Assembly: GCA_003665825.1 (NCBI GenBank)
Contig: QPFY01000004.1
Location: 1,612,001 to 1,676,000, forward strand
Reading direction: 5' to 3'
Origin: Microbotryum silenes-acaulis
Lineage: Eukaryota; Basidiomycota; Microbotryomycetes; Microbotryales; Microbotryaceae
DNA length: 64,000 bases
Each line of letters starts with the position of its first letter. Positions within the stretch are counted from its first letter, which is position 1. This document shows, piece after piece, positions 12,008 through 24,465 of this stretch. The notes under the pieces were generated by a model. It saw only the letters and a list, made by a program, of their open reading frames with translations. It ran no database searches and was not told the DNA's origin. The position numbers were made by a program, and so were the translations under genes.

Positions 12008-13667
12008 ATGGCCGAATTGATTGCGCGCACGGCCAAAGAGGCGTTCGACGCTTCGCAGCTCTTGCCCGCCTCCGAGCGACACAATGCTCTGCTCGCACTC
12101 GAGGCGGCGTTGAAGGAACACAAGGCCAAGATCCTGGAAGCGAATAGGCTGGACGTCGAGGTGAGTGACTCGGCTGTACATTTTGGGGAGGTCAAGCGGG
12201 CCCGGAGAAGCGCCAAAGCCTGATGACCGATCAATCCCCCCCCCCACCCCCCACCCGTTATTCCCGTCTCCGTGCGATCTCTCGCATACAACAGCTCGCA
12301 CGAAAGCAAGTCGAAGCAGGCAAAATGTCCTCAACCCTACTTAAACGACTCGACCTCGAATCCTCGTCAGACAAGTACGACTCGATGCTCCAAGGCGTGC
12401 TCGACGTCGATCGACTGGACGACCCGGCGGGCAAGGTGACCTACGCCAAGAAACTCGATGACGGACTCGAGTTGCAGAGGATCACGTGCCCTATTGGTGT
12501 GCTTTTGGTCATTTTTGAAGCGAGGCCGGAAGTGATTGTGAACATCGCCGCTTTGGCGATCAAGTCCGGTTAGTTGTCCGTGCAGAGTCGAGTCTCGGCG
12601 CAGATACTGACTCTTAGCCTGTCCGTATTTCCTCGCTCTCTCTAGGCAACGCCGCAATCCTCAAAGGAGGCCGGGAATCGTCCAACACACAAAAGATCAT
12701 GTCCATCATCATCCAACAAGCAATCGCCACCACTTCGATCCCATCAACCTACATCCAGACCGTGTCGACTCGCGACGAAATCGCCTCCCTTTTGGCGCAG
12801 GACCGATACATCGATCTCGTCATCCCGAGAGGGAGCAATGCGCTCGTCAAGAATATTCAGGAGACATCCAAAATAGCCGTCATGGGGCATGCGGATGGAT
12901 TGTGCGCTGTCTACGTCGATGAGTTTGCGGACGAGGCAAAAGCTGCCAAGGTCGTGCTCGATTCAAAGGTGGGTCTTTGACGTCACATTGAGTGCTAGAG
13001 CGACCGCTGAGACAATGAAGGAATTATACTCGGCCTACAGTTGACCTACACGGCGGCTTGTAATTCCGCTGAAACTCTCATCATCCACTCGTCCCTCCTT
13101 GCAACAATTTGGCCCAAACTCGCGGCCGCCCTTCTCGCACGGTCCATCGTTATCCGATGTGACCCGCGGTCTTTGGAAGCCCTGTCCTCGTCTTCCTTAG
13201 CAACTAGTGCCACTCTCCCTTCAGGCGAAGCCCAACTCGTCCCCTCAACAGAACAAGATTACTCGACCGAATTCCTCGAACTCATTCTCGCCGTCAAGAC
13301 CGTCGATTCCCTTTCGGAAGCGATCACGCACATCAACCGCCATTCCTCCCACCACACCGACGTGATCGTCACCGAATCTTTGCCCAACTCGTCCGTTTTT
13401 TGTCGAGGGATCGATTCGGCCGGTGTCTTCGTCAATGCTTCGACCAGGTTCGCAGATGGGTTCAGGTATGGGTTCGGGACGGAGGTGGGTGTGGCGACGG
13501 GGAAGACGCACGCTCGTGGACCTGTTGGGTTGGAGGGGTTGATCATTTACAAATATGTGATTAGGAGTAGTGTTGTGGGAGGGAGTGGTACGGCGGAATA
13601 TGGGACGGGTCCGGGATTGAAGACTTATTTGCATACCGATTCGGATACTTCAACAACGCTTTATTAG
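12008..13667 (+). CDS. PRO2: Gamma-glutamyl phosphate reductase (proline biosynthesis)
   Basis: Converts L-glutamyl-5-phosphate to glutamate-5-semialdehyde with NADPH, the second step of proline synthesis; cytosolic. The protein begins MAELIARTAKEAFDAS and runs through the aldehyde-dehydrogenase-like fold: KRLDLESSSDKYDSM, ITCPIGVLLVIFEARPEV, AAILKGGRESSNT and VIPRGSNALV. The catalytic cysteine is in TYTAACNSAETL at about 13050. The C-terminal block has VNASTRFADGFRYGFGTEVG and ARGPVGLEGL. Three introns lie near 12160-12290, 12570-12645 and 12970-13040; the first contains a C-rich run at 12236-12252. Length is close to the normal ~450 residues. Confidence 0.96.
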
Positions 13668-15205
13668 ATGGGAGGTAGAGGGTGGAAAGGCTGTAGTTGG
13701 GATGAGATTTGTTTTTGTTAGTTGCGATTTGAAGTACAAGATGGCTTTCTCGTGCCTACGCTTTCTAAGGTTGAACCGAAGGGAATCTGCCGGGGATCAA
13801 AACCCAATCGCACTTCGGAAAATTGGCGCTGATGGCGGCTCGGGGTGAACGTACTGCGGAAGCACGTTCCTCGGGACCGATTGGGAAGTATCAGCTCCCA
13901 ACAGGCGAGACGCTTCAACAGGAGGTCGAATACCCTCGATCTGGGTCACCGAAATCGGCAAGGATGGCGTCAGCTCGTACGGGCCGAAAGACGGGAACCG
14001 GCAGCCGAGTCTTCAAGGCCGCGGTACTCTTCAGCTTACCGGGGCTCTGCAGATCGGGACCAACCTGCTGATCTCCTCTCAAGAGCGTAGATATAGCCAG
14101 GTATTTAGCATACCTAGCTCCTGGGATGGGAACTGACTTCCGGTGTTGAGTCCGTGCAGTAGAGCGACGGTGCGGCGTCTGCGGTCCTTGATATTTCGTC
14201 ACGGGCGCTACCCCTGCATCCACACGCCTTCATCACGTCTTTCAAGCTGCTTGCCAACGAGCACCTGAAGCGGCTTCTACCGCGCAGTAAGCTTGAAGCA
14301 CTGGTGGAGAACTACTCTGAACGGAGTGGAAGTTGATTCGTGCTTACCCCACCCAGATGCGCAAGGCAACGCGGTGCTTACTACGGGCTACTCCGAGTCC
14401 GAGTTGTAGGTCAACCAGATGGACCATAGCTGTTAACGGCGCAAGACGGGGTGATCCAAGTGTATTCCGGAGAAAAGCTGCTCCAGGATCTCGGGCGGAA
14501 TCCCCAAATCTGCGGCGACGTCTCGAGTGGGGTCCTGTGCACCGGTCGCACAGTGATCGGTCGCACGAGCTTGAATAGGAGCCACTGTCGTCATCGCTGC
14601 GTTGCGAACGAGTGGCAGAGATGCTATTGGTCGGTAGAATTGGTTGGTCAGCAATTTCAGCTGATCAGCATGTGCTCGGTAACCTCTGACTTACTGGAAT
14701 GTCTGCCACTGCACACACGTCGCTCACCACTGAAAGGCACACTCGACAAAACTGACACCGACTCTCGATGTGGGAGGAGGCTGACGTCTGACCGGACCGG
14801 TCAATTTTTTTATCTGATAATTTTCAGTCACAGTCTAATTGTTATATGGCCCCAAAAAATGGAAAAGTGAGGAGATGCATGTAAGCACAATGGGTAGTGT
14901 AGGACTCGTGCGAGACCGCCAAAGGGATGCATCAGAAGGCTTAGGCTTCGTAATTGTCAAAAGTGCAAACTGCCGGACCGGCGCGCGCTTCACGCGCTTC
15001 ACGGCCGACGATCTTGGCTCGATGTTCAACTCGCCGCCGACTTGCACCTCGTCTGGCAGCTCGTCTTCTTCTACCTCTGGCCCCCATACGACGGCGACAG
15101 TGTCAATAAGCGTGTCAATAAGCGTGGCGTCGACAGGGTCACTCACGTGTAGCGGCTGCACCCAAAAGTGAGTTGCAACGATCCTCTCAATCGACACTCG
15201 GCGCG
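13668..15205. other. Gene-poor region between PRO2 and CDC45
   Basis: About 1.5 kb with only short, mutually contradictory reading frames on both strands. The longest (14451-14870 + and 14835-15197 -) have no recognisable domain. A 12-bp tandem GTCAATAAGCGT doublet lies at about 15101-15124. The last few hundred bases must hold the CDC45 promoter. I see no tRNA or transposon signature, but a degenerate gene cannot be ruled out. Confidence 0.4.
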
Positions 15206-18175
15206 ATGCGAGTGCTCATGCTCACGCGACTGCTTCCACCGCCCACGCGCCGTGTCTTCACCCTGACGATTCCTCCAGTGTACATCCCGTCGACGCTCTA
15301 CCCAACCGCTTATCGATCGATCGTCTCAAGGGCACGCGGCTCGAGCTCAGCCACGACCTTTTTGCTCGTCTCGCCCGACGTCGATGCCTTGTGCGCCGCG
15401 CGATTGCTCAGCGATTTGCTCAAGACGGACGATGTTGTCAACACCATCATCCCCGTCGGAAGTTGGAGCGACCTGGAGGATGTTCGGGAACGATTGCAGG
15501 GTGAAACGGTCAGTTCTCTTTTCTTTATCTTACGGCGTACATGGATGTTTCCCCCCTGGTCGGGTTCAGCTACTCGGGTTCAGCTACTCGGGGCTCGCTG
15601 TCGCGACTCGACGCGCACCGCACCACGGCGCATCTCGTACCGCAAGCACGCGTCGCGGCGCGCTGAATCCTCAAACCAATCCTCGTCCGCGCATCATCGC
15701 ATCGGGGCCACTTTCTACTCGAAGATCGACTATCACATCTCGTACAGTGTTGCAAAAGTAGAAGGCTAACGTTCGTCATTCGGCATATTTCAGGTCCGAT
15801 CGCTAGTCCTGCTCAACCTCGGCGCGCTCGTCGACCTGTACGACTACTTTGAAGAGTTCCTCCCCGACACCTGCCTCGTGCACGTCATCGACTCGCACCG
15901 ACCCATCAACTTGGCCAACCTCTTTCGCACGACCACCTACGCGAACGCCCTCTTCGACCTGAGGAGAAGCAGGGGTAAAGCTCGGTCAGATGGCAATTTG
16001 CCCCCGCCCGAATTCAACATCGTTGTGTGGAGTGATGCCGAGAATGATGATAGCCGCGAAGGCGAGAAGGAGGCCTGGGAAGCTCTACTGGTCAGTTGCG
16101 GTCCCTCGGCTTTGCTTTCAATTCGAGAGACTCGTTTTGCTGACCTAGGCCTGCTTCTGTCTTGCGCAGTACGAACCCGAATCGGACAGCGACTCTGACG
16201 ACGACGACGACTCGGACGACGAGTACGCCAGGAACCGAAGACGGAATCGATCTGGAACAGACTCTGATGAGGATCAGGAAGAGGATCAAGACGGAAACCG
16301 GATCGGCAAGCGCAGGCGGACATCCCAAGAGGTGAGCAAGACTGAAACCACCGTCGTTTTTCGGTATGAGACTGAAACGGCGTTTCATTCCACAGCCACA
16401 AGTCCTAAGTAAAACCCAGCGAAGGCGGTTCCGAGCGCGTATCGACAAGTACTACACAGCTGGTACTTTTTTCGGCCAATCCGTCGCCGGTCAAGTCTTC
16501 GTCCTTGCGGTCCTGCTCGAACGAGCCGACACCGACGCGGTTTGGCTCGCGATCCTAGGCCTCGCGCACCAATTCTCGACCAACGCGATCGACCGAGAGC
16601 GCTACGAAGGCTATGTCTCCTTACTAGCGGATGAAGTTGCGCGTCTTTCGACGAACGTTGCGTCCTTGGCGGCCCATTCGGGGGATGCGTTGGCCAGTAC
16701 GGGGCCGAACGATCGGAGTATTCGACCGAGCGAGGAGATCAGGTTCTGCTTGTTTCGTCACTGGAACTTGTACGACTCGATGTACCACTCGGGGTATCTG
16801 GGGAGTCGGATGAAGTTGTGGACAGAGAAAGGAAGGAAGAACTTGAGTGGGATGTTGGCCAAGATGGGGTGAGTCGGTCTTGCGAAGAGCGAAGCGGTTC
16901 GGCCCGAACCGAACCTTCACTCACTCTTCGGTCCCCTTCACGCTGCAGATGCCCACTCTCCGAATCAAGCGAGACGTACCAACACATGGCGACCGACCTC
17001 AAAGCCTCCCTCTTTGGTAAGATTGAGAACCTCGCGCCCGAATACGGCCTGCACGACTTGATCGTGCCTTCGTTCGTACGCAAATCGGGGTATCGGACCG
17101 ACATCTCGGCCGCCGATGCGGTTGAAGCACTTGGAGCTTTGTTAGAGGTTGCTACGGGGGTGAGGTTGAACTTTGGGAATGCTGTAGGAGGGAGAAGGGG
17201 GATCGTTCTTGGTGGGCACGAAGCGGCTCGAGAGAACGGCGGGAGAGAGGAATGGAGTGAAGGGTTGAAGAGTTGGGTTGGCAAGGGCGAGGCACACGGG
17301 CAAGTGGTGAGGAGGATGGGGGCAGGCGATAAGGAGAACCGAAGACCGGATGGCGCTGCTACGGAGGAAGAGGATGAGGAGAGTGAGATGGACAAGAAGG
17401 CGAGGATGGAGAAGGATTGGTCTTTGAAGAACTTCTGGCTCGCTTGGGATGCGTTGGCCGTCGAGTGAGTGCGAGCATCCTTTGAGAATTCTCTTTCCGG
17501 ATCCACCTTGCTCATCTTCTTCTCGTCTTGGTTCAGTACGACCCTCCTGCGTTCGGCCTTGCCCCTCTCGATGGCTCTGCACCGAGCCGTGATGGACCAA
17601 GGAGGCTACATCCTCGAGAAGCAATCGATCCAATCCCTACGCGCTTTCCGTTTCGCCGTCATCAAAGAAGGCCCCGATCTCGCCGTCTTCCGTCACCCCT
17701 CGACGCTGTTACGGTTGGCCGTCTGGCTCGTCGATGCGGTCCGGGACCTGGTTGCGAGCAAAACGGCGACGGGGAAAAGGCCCAAGCCTTTACCGTTCGT
17801 ATTGGCGAGTTTGAACGAAGCTAGTGACGCGTTCCTCGTCGTGGGTATCGTCGGCGCACCCGAGTATGGGGACGTGAAGAAGAAGTGAGTGCCTCCGGTC
17901 TCGAACTCAGGACGAGATGATTTTGCTGAGTATTGCCGAGTCTCCCACAGCGCTTTTGGGATGGCTTTTGAACGCGCTGCGCATGCCTCGGGCGCGTCGA
18001 CTCGGCATAACGCTTTCGAAGCGAGCGTGATCGAGGTGCGCAAGGATGATTTGGACAAGTTTTTCGTAAGTTGTCTTTTCCTGCGTTGAGGCTGGCGGAG
18101 AAAGGTCTCTGACACACGCGTTGTCGTTGCAATTTGGAACGTTCCCAGAAAGACTTGGCCATGGCCATGGCTTAG
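15206..18175 (+). CDS. CDC45: Cdc45, replicative CMG helicase subunit
   Basis: Cdc45 joins MCM2-7 and GINS to form the CMG helicase in the nucleus. The N-terminal block VYIPSTLYPTAYRSI followed by LLVSPDVDALCAARLLSDLL is the DHH-phosphoesterase-like start of the family. LLNLGALVDLYDYFEE and VHVIDSHRPINLANLF follow. An acidic Asp/Ser-rich linker (16185-16330) matches the family's charged loop. The helical body includes RFRARIDKYYTAGTFFGQSV, LFRHWNLYDSMYHSGYL, ENLAPEYGLHDLIVPSFVRK, then KNFWLAWDALAVE and the C-terminal DKFFKDLAMAMA. There are at least eight introns; the final tiny exon starts after the acceptor at 18148. Start is ATG 15206; a second in-frame ATG lies four codons on. A 14-bp tandem duplication sits in the first intron (15561-15588). 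Confidence 0.95.
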
Positions 18176-18557
18176 ACGGGGGACGACGACCGATGATGGC
18201 GACTCTCGTGACTGCCCCGGGGCACCTCACGCGTTCGTGAGCCTCATGTACATCGCTTGTACGCGTTTGTTTTCGATGTAGGAACATTATGTTGCAGCAT
18301 CGCTATTGCTTTCGATTTGATATCCCCTGTAACCTCAAACTACTTGACTCTGTTGAACCTTTCGACGTGTCAAAGTGTGTCGGTGGAAGCTCAAAGAAGG
18401 TCCAAGCGGTGGGAGCGCGCGTGCTCGGGCATCCATTTTCACAAGCCGACGAGTTGGGCCAACTTGCTCAGAGATTCTATTAGGTCTCGCTTCCCTTCTC
18501 CCCTGTACACCCCACTTTCCACCCTTCCCACCCCACCGCACTCCGTTTCTGATCATC
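18176..18557. promoter_or_regulatory. Intergenic region upstream of SGT2
   Basis: 382 bp between the CDC45 stop and the SGT2 start in tandem orientation. It holds the CDC45 3' UTR and the SGT2 promoter; the 60 bp before the ATG is pyrimidine-rich (CCCTTCTCCCC, CCACCCTTCCCACCCC). Nothing else seen. Confidence 0.4.
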
Positions 18558-20235
18558 ATGTCTACAAACTCGACCAAACGGGCCGCTTTCGCGGTGTTGC
18601 AGTTCTTGCGTTCGTCGACGCAGGACGGCTCGATCCGCGCTGACGACGCCGAAGGAATCGAAGTTGCCAGTTGAGTCCAACACGCGGTCATGAGCTTGGT
18701 GGAAGAGGACATTCAGCTGACTATTTCGAGTTGTCCATCTTTCACACCGACTGTGTATTCGTTGCGTCGAATCTGCCCCCCCGCTATTGTCCCGGCCTCT
18801 CCCACACACGTCATTGCCCGACCACTTGCGCCACCCCACGCCATTTGAACATCTCCCCTTGGTTCGTCCTAATACACCAGGCCAATGCATCTCTGAAGCC
18901 TTCGGTGTCGACTTGGACTCGGACTCGGACAGCAAGGCGTACGCGATCGCACCCGAGACGCTCGTCAGTGTATTGGAGAAGCACGCCGCGACCGCTGCCA
19001 AATCGGTCAGTTTGTGAACTCGGGGGACGTGGTGCTTGCCTCAAAGATCGGGAGAGCTTATTGCGACGTCTTTTTTGTCTTCTTCTTTTCGCACGGACCA
19101 GACCTCTTCCGCTGAAGCTTCCTCTTCGACGAGCTCAAGCGAAAAGAAGACCGCCTCGGCCGCTGACAAGGTCGCAGCCGAGAAGGCCAAATCTTCGGGC
19201 AATCAATTGATGGCCGCCAAGAAATACGACGAAGCGATCAAAGCCTACGGTGAAGCGATCTCCCACAACCCCAACAACGCCGTCTATTGGTCCAACAGGG
19301 CCGCGGCCTACTCGCAATTGCAGGACCATGCTTCAGCGATCGAGGATGCTCGACAGGCGATCAAGATCGATGCGAGCTTCTCCAAGGCTTATTCGAGGTT
19401 GGGGCATGCGTTGTTCAGTTCGGGCGAGTACGAGGATGCGGTTGAAGCGTATGAGAAAGGCCTCGAATTGGACCCTAATGTATGTGCCAGCGTTCGAGGG
19501 CTATTGAAACTGTCCAGGTAGGTTGATTGACAGTCGCTGATCTTGACCTACACAGAACGCGGTGATGAAGTCGTCCCTCGCAACGGCAAAGTCACGCATC
19601 CCGGCGACCTCAGCTGACGATGGCGACGATGATGAGGAGGAGGCTTCCTCGTCTGCTGCGGCAACTCGAGGTGCCCCCGGTGGAGGTGCAGGAGGGATCC
19701 CCGGCTTCCCCGGTATGGGTGGAGGTATGCCCGACTTGGCTTCGTTGATGAACAACCCGGCGATCATGAACATGTGCGTCGTTTCAATCCTGAAAGAAAA
19801 GCCCTCCCACGGCGTTGTTGCTGAACGGCTTTCATTTCTCGTTTGCCTATCGATGCACAGGGCTTCGCAAATGATGCAGAACGGTGGTCTTGAGCGGTGC
19901 GTTTTTCACCAGCCTCATACACGTGAGGAACCATCGCGCTGACTGGTTCTTCTCTGTTGTCGGTGCAGCCTGATGTCGAACCCCGCTATGAGGAGTATGA
20001 TGGAAGGTGCCGGAGGAGCAGGTGGTGGAATGCCCGACATCAACGCCGTAAGTCTTTTCAATCTTACAGATCCATCCGCTCCAAACTGACCCCTTGTCGA
20101 CTTCGGCTCCCTCTCTCTCAGCTGATGTCGGATCCTACGATGCGTCAAATGGCCGAACAGTTTGGTCGCTCGATGGGAGGTGGAGGTGCAGGAGGCGCAG
20201 GAAGTGGGGGTAACAACAACAACATGTACTCGTAG
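18558..20235 (+). CDS. SGT2: Small glutamine-rich TPR co-chaperone Sgt2/SGTA
   Basis: Sgt2 receives tail-anchored membrane proteins from Hsp70 and hands them to Get4/Get5/Get3 in the cytosol. Exons 18558-18669, 18881-19005, 19102-19479, 19556-19773 and 19861-19896, plus two or more later ones, keep one frame. The N-terminal helical homodimer domain begins MSTNSTKRAAFAVLQFLRSS. Three TPR repeats follow an AAEKAKSSGNQLMAAKKYDE start, with NAVYWSNRAAAYSQL and SFSKAYSRLGHALFSSGEYE. The C-terminus is Gly/Met-rich with repeated NNPAIMNM, SNPAMRSMM and SDPTMRQM motifs, the client-binding part. Length is about 340 residues, as usual. It converges on RBM8A. Confidence 0.94.
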
Positions 20236-20542
20236 AACTTCTTCTGCGTACGACTCGTCTTTGCTGAAATACTTTTAACTGGAATTCGTGATACACGTCA
20301 CATCAATGTGGCAAAGTCTGCCTTCTCTCTGTCGTCATTGATTTGTCGATGGTGATTTGTATTACAAAGCGGCCTTTCTCCACGTTCGTGTGACGTTCCT
20401 CGTCTCTCTCGCCTCCCGCAGTACGTATACAAAAGCATTCACTTGTTCTCCTCCATCGATCTCAAGCACAGCTACCTCTCATCGAGCATTTCTTCTTCTT
20501 GATGAGCTTTCTCCTCGATCTTCCCGTTAATGAAAGGGAAAT
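20236..20542. other. Convergent 3' intergenic region, SGT2 / RBM8A
   Basis: 307 bp between two facing stop codons; AT-richer than the flanks, with T-rich stretches that could serve 3' end formation. No gene seen. Confidence 0.4.
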
Positions 20543-21679
20543 TTAGTCGATCCTGGTGACGAGCGGCTTTCGACGCGGTGGGCTCTGACTCCTGCCTCGA
20601 CTCCTTTGGTCCGCTTTGATAGGTGCTTGACTAGAAAATATCACGGCAAGCAATTTTATCAGTTCATTGATCCCCACATTGTAGATAATCGATCTCTTTC
20701 GGCTAATGTACCTAGCAGGGGGCTGACTGAACGCGAAATCGACGTTCAACTCCATCTCGAGCAACTCGGTCCCCGAAGCCAACTTGATCGCGTCGAGCGC
20801 TTCCTTCTTCTCTGCGTATTCGATCAGCGCGTAACCCTACCCACCAACAAAACCAATCAATCAAAACAAAAATCAGTTCCTGGTCCCCCCCCCGTCCTAT
20901 GGTGCAAAGGGACGTACTTTCACGAATCCGGTCCTTCGGTCCAAGTTGAGGTGTAGGTTCTTGATCTCGCCATAGTCACCGAATTTGTCCTGCAGGTCCT
21001 CTTCGGTCGCTTCTTCGTGGAGGTTGCGCACGATGATGATCCATCCTTCGATAGCTGGTTGGTCGAAAGGGAGGGAGGGAGGGAAGTTTTAGAGGGGTGG
21101 GTGTGTCGTCGAGGAGGAGCAAGGAGGGGAGAGGGAGAGTTTGCGAAGGGGTAGTGAGACGTTCGTACAAAGGTGGTAGCAGAAGAGGGTGATTAGTTTG
21201 TGTGCTAGGTCATGGTGTAGAGTGTGTGTGACGTACATCGTTGGGCTCGATCGGCAGAACTTCGATCCGCGCGGATGGTCTCATACCCTGCCACGACACC
21301 CACGTCCGTATCTATTGGCAGTGAGTAGGGGAAAGACATCAGTTCATTGGAAGCGGTATGATGTAAAGTCGTCGTCGTGGTGAGGGGGAGGTGCAGCGTC
21401 CTCGAGGCGGGTTGAGGACGGGAGTCTTTGATCATCACGAGCACGCGTGGGTCCTACATCCCCGACTCCTCAAGCACATCTCCCCCCCAAGAGCTATCCG
21501 CAACAATGTCCACATTCGTACGTACCAGCCGGTCTACTCGCGAATCCACGACCCTTGCGTTCGACGCCGTCTGCAAAGGGGGAGCGCCAGGGGGGGGACC
21601 AAGTCAGCTATAATGGTCGACAACACGATGTAGGTCGAGGAGACGTACCGGATGTGTTGTCAACGTCCATTCCTGACAT
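20543..21679 (-). CDS. RBM8A: RNA-binding protein Y14/RBM8A, exon-junction-complex subunit
   Basis: Y14 pairs with Mago to lock the exon junction complex on spliced mRNA. The single RRM is split by an intron: first half [19 protein letters not shown], then [20 protein letters not shown]; second half [17 protein letters not shown] and [15 protein letters not shown]. These follow the human RBM8A pattern closely ([22 protein letters not shown]). The last exon gives an Arg/Ser tail ([13 protein letters not shown]). N-terminal exons supply [11 protein letters not shown], then [15 protein letters not shown], matching the KGRGF segment of animal Y14, and a further acidic exon with RARDDQ. The 3' border of that exon (near 21340-21370) has no clear GT donor in frame, so the middle of the N-terminus is unresolved. 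Confidence 0.88.
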
Positions 21680-22061
21680 GATGGGCAAGGAACGATGGGG
21701 GGGGAGGTCGGTGGTGATGGTGTGCAGGGGGGATCCGGAAGAAGGGAGGCGCTCGAGAGGTCATAGCGGCAGCTCGAAACAGGCCTCTCTCGCTGGGCGC
21801 GCTGGGGTCCGCGCGAACTCGCGAACTCGCCGCGGCGTTTCTTTGCGATCCCACTTGCAGGCGCGCAGGCCAGCGCAGGCCCGTCGCTCCCTGTCGCCGT
21901 GTCCGTGTCGGCAGTCTGTCGGCTCCGTCGCTGACGTTGCTGCAGCTCGGCATAGCTCGGATGTGCTTTCTCTCCTTCCTCTCTCGCACTCACCCGCTCG
22001 GCTTGACCTTGACCTCCTTCTCCATCCCTCCTTAGCTCACTCGATCCTCTTTCCTTGCATC
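21680..22061. promoter_or_regulatory. Divergent promoter, RBM8A / arginase
   Basis: 382 bp between two start codons facing away from each other. GC-rich and containing GCGCGAACTCGCGAACTCGC, a short repeat of CGCGAACT at about 21811-21829. No gene expected. Confidence 0.45.
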
Positions 22062-23664
22062 ATGTCGACTCACAACTTTCTGAAATCGCCTTTGACGGCT
22101 GGGATCGTCGGATGCCCTTTCAGGTCAGTACATTGACCCCACTTTTGTTCTTCCGGCGTTCAATTTGACAACGCGCAGGGCCGGCTGCGCTGCTGTTCTG
22201 ACTGGACTGCGTGGAGCTGGAGCTGATCGGGTACCCCACTTGCTGGGCTACAAACCATACAGTGGTGGACAACCTAAAGAAGGTGTCGATGTGAGCCTTA
22301 CTTCCCCAAATATCCCTTCCCTAGCCACGAATCGTCGATGAGCTAACGAACCAAACGAACGTTTCGCCGTCCTCACCACAGACCGGACCTCGTCAACTGA
22401 TCGAAGCCGGTTTGCTCGATGACATCAAGGTCAGCTCTTGACTGAAGTTGGACTCTGCTCGGTGTACGACGCTAATCATCGTACACCCTTACCTGCCAGA
22501 CCCTCGGATACCATGTCGAATTCGAAGGCGCCGACTCGCTCGCGACCTCGTTGACGTCGGACCAACCCGATCCGGACATTGGGATCCTTAAAAAGCCCCG
22601 ATTGGTATCCAAGGTAGGAGCGGAAAACCCTTGCCGTAAAAATGCGATCACTGTCGGATCAACTCATCAATGATGAGCTTCACTTCCAGGTCACCCAAGA
22701 GCTCGCCGACAAGGTTTTCGCCCATGCCAGCAAAGGGCACCTGACTGTCACCCTTGGTGGTGATCACTCTCTGGTAGGCTGGTATACTCGCTTATCGAAT
22801 CTGCGGAAAGTAAGCTGATTGAGTACTTTATCTCCTACAGGCCATGGGTACCGTCTCGGGCACTTTCCGAGCCTACCCCGAAGCCGCCTTGATCTGGATC
22901 GATGCGCACGCCGTAAGTCAGTAGAGCCCATCGAACGTCTTCGCATATCACAACTCAACACTTTCCTCCCTACAGGATATCAACACTCCCTTGACCACGC
23001 CGAGCGGTAACCTCCACGGTTGCCCCGTCTCGTTCCTCATGGGCCTCCCCGGTACTTCGCCCCAAGAAATACCCGAGTTTGGGTGGTGCAAGCCCGTGCT
23101 CAAGCCGAGCCGAATCGTCTACATCGGATTGAGGGATATTGATTCGGGTGAACGCAAGATTTTGAAGGAGAACAGTAAGCTCGGTCAACGTACATGGTCA
23201 TTCGAGCGAGGTGTGGCTGATCTCCTTTTGTGACGCTCTGTCTAGACATCAAATGCTTCTCCATGTTCCACGTCGATAAGTACGGCATTGGTAAAGTCGT
23301 CGACATGGCTCTGGAGCACGTCGGTCGGGACCGACCTCTGCACCTTTCGTTCGATGTCGACGCGATGGATCCCGAGGTTGCGCCTTCGACCGGAACGGCG
23401 GCGAGTTTGCACCTCGCTCCTATTTTCTGAGAGCGCGTGGGACTGATGCGGTGGTGTTCTTTTTGCGCGTATGCAGGTTCGCGGTGGTTTGACTTTCCGA
23501 GAGGGACATTACATCTGCGAAGGTCAGTTCTATCCAGCAACTAGAGACCCAGAGACCATTCGCGACACTCGGTTTACTGACTTGCACGCCCGTGGTCTCC
23601 CATCAGCTCTCGCCGAGACGGGCAACCTCGTTTCTCTCGATCTTATGGTTCGTCAGCCCCAGCA

Positions 23665-23711
<47 letters not shown>

Positions 23712-23869
23712 CTCTTCATATTTCTCGCTGCATGAACTGACATATCTCGTCACCTTCTCGTCGATAATAGGAAGTGAACCCTTCTCTTGGGGACGACCTC
23801 TCGGTCGCACAAACCATCTCGGTCGGGCGATCGCTCGTGCGTTGCGCGTTGGGCGAGACGTTGTTGTAG
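22062..23869 (+). CDS. CAR1: Arginase
   Basis: Hydrolyses arginine to ornithine and urea; cytosolic. The manganese-binding signatures are all visible: LGGDHSL, WIDAHADINTP (split by an intron) and [17 protein letters not shown]. The start [20 protein letters not shown] is followed by [20 protein letters not shown]. The C-terminus is [20 protein letters not shown] and ends ALGETLL. About eleven short exons are needed. The intron after PSTGTA (23401-23476) has a GC donor (GCGAGT) in place of GT and a normal CAG acceptor; with it the protein reads PSTGTAVRGGLTF as in other arginases. The last intron carries a 44-base T run. Confidence 0.95.
23668..23711. repeat. Poly-T run of 44 bases in the last arginase intron
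   Basis: Uninterrupted T from 23668 to 23711, lying about 60 bp before the TAATAG acceptor at 23771. Its true length may vary or be mis-assembled. Confidence 0.9.
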
Positions 23870-24465
23870 AAGGTAAAAATCACAGAGGAGGGGCATTATG
23901 CTGCATTTTTAGAACACGTTTTGATGAAAGATATTCTTCAGGGTGCCTAGACCCTAGACGTGTGCACCGAGTTGAGCAGGAGACCCCCGACCCCCAGCTT
24001 GCCGCGAATTACCGAGTCGAAGCGCGCGGTCGGGGATTTTTGAGTCTACGGGAATATGTGGAGCCCCGAATTTAGTTCGTGATCACCCTTAATTGAATCC
24101 AAGCTGGGTCAACAAAGTCGGCCCCGCCCCAATCTGACCATGAAATAAGAACCCCGAGCAGGAGCTAACCCGCCCGGCCGACTGTGCGCAACCGTCGGTC
24201 CGATCGCGCGACACCCGCGCAGAGCCGGGGCGCCCCAGTCAGGAAGACGATTTTCCCGAGCCGAGACCGAGCTCGACATGTCTCTTCTTCGTCATCTCAA
24301 CGCCCTCCACACCTCCCTCACAGCTATCAGCTCTCAGCTGCACTACTATCCACTATTCCGTCGCTCGCACTTTTGGGTCGAACGAGTCTCCGTCAATTCT
24401 TGACCACTCGACAAGCTTTCAAACGCTCTACATCCCCGTACAGTCTCTCGTTTCGATCGTTCAGC
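23870..24465. promoter_or_regulatory. Arginase 3' region and threonine aldolase leader with a 41-codon uORF
   Basis: 596 bp. The downstream half is the likely transcribed leader of the threonine aldolase gene. A short upstream reading frame with its own ATG runs 24278-24403 (41 codons, ends TGA) in a different frame. The aldolase frame itself stays open upstream of its ATG to at least 24184. Confidence 0.5.

Noticed and set aside
13915..15197. Several 70-140-codon frames between PRO2 and CDC45
   Set aside because: Overlapping frames on both strands, no recognisable domain, no consistent splicing.
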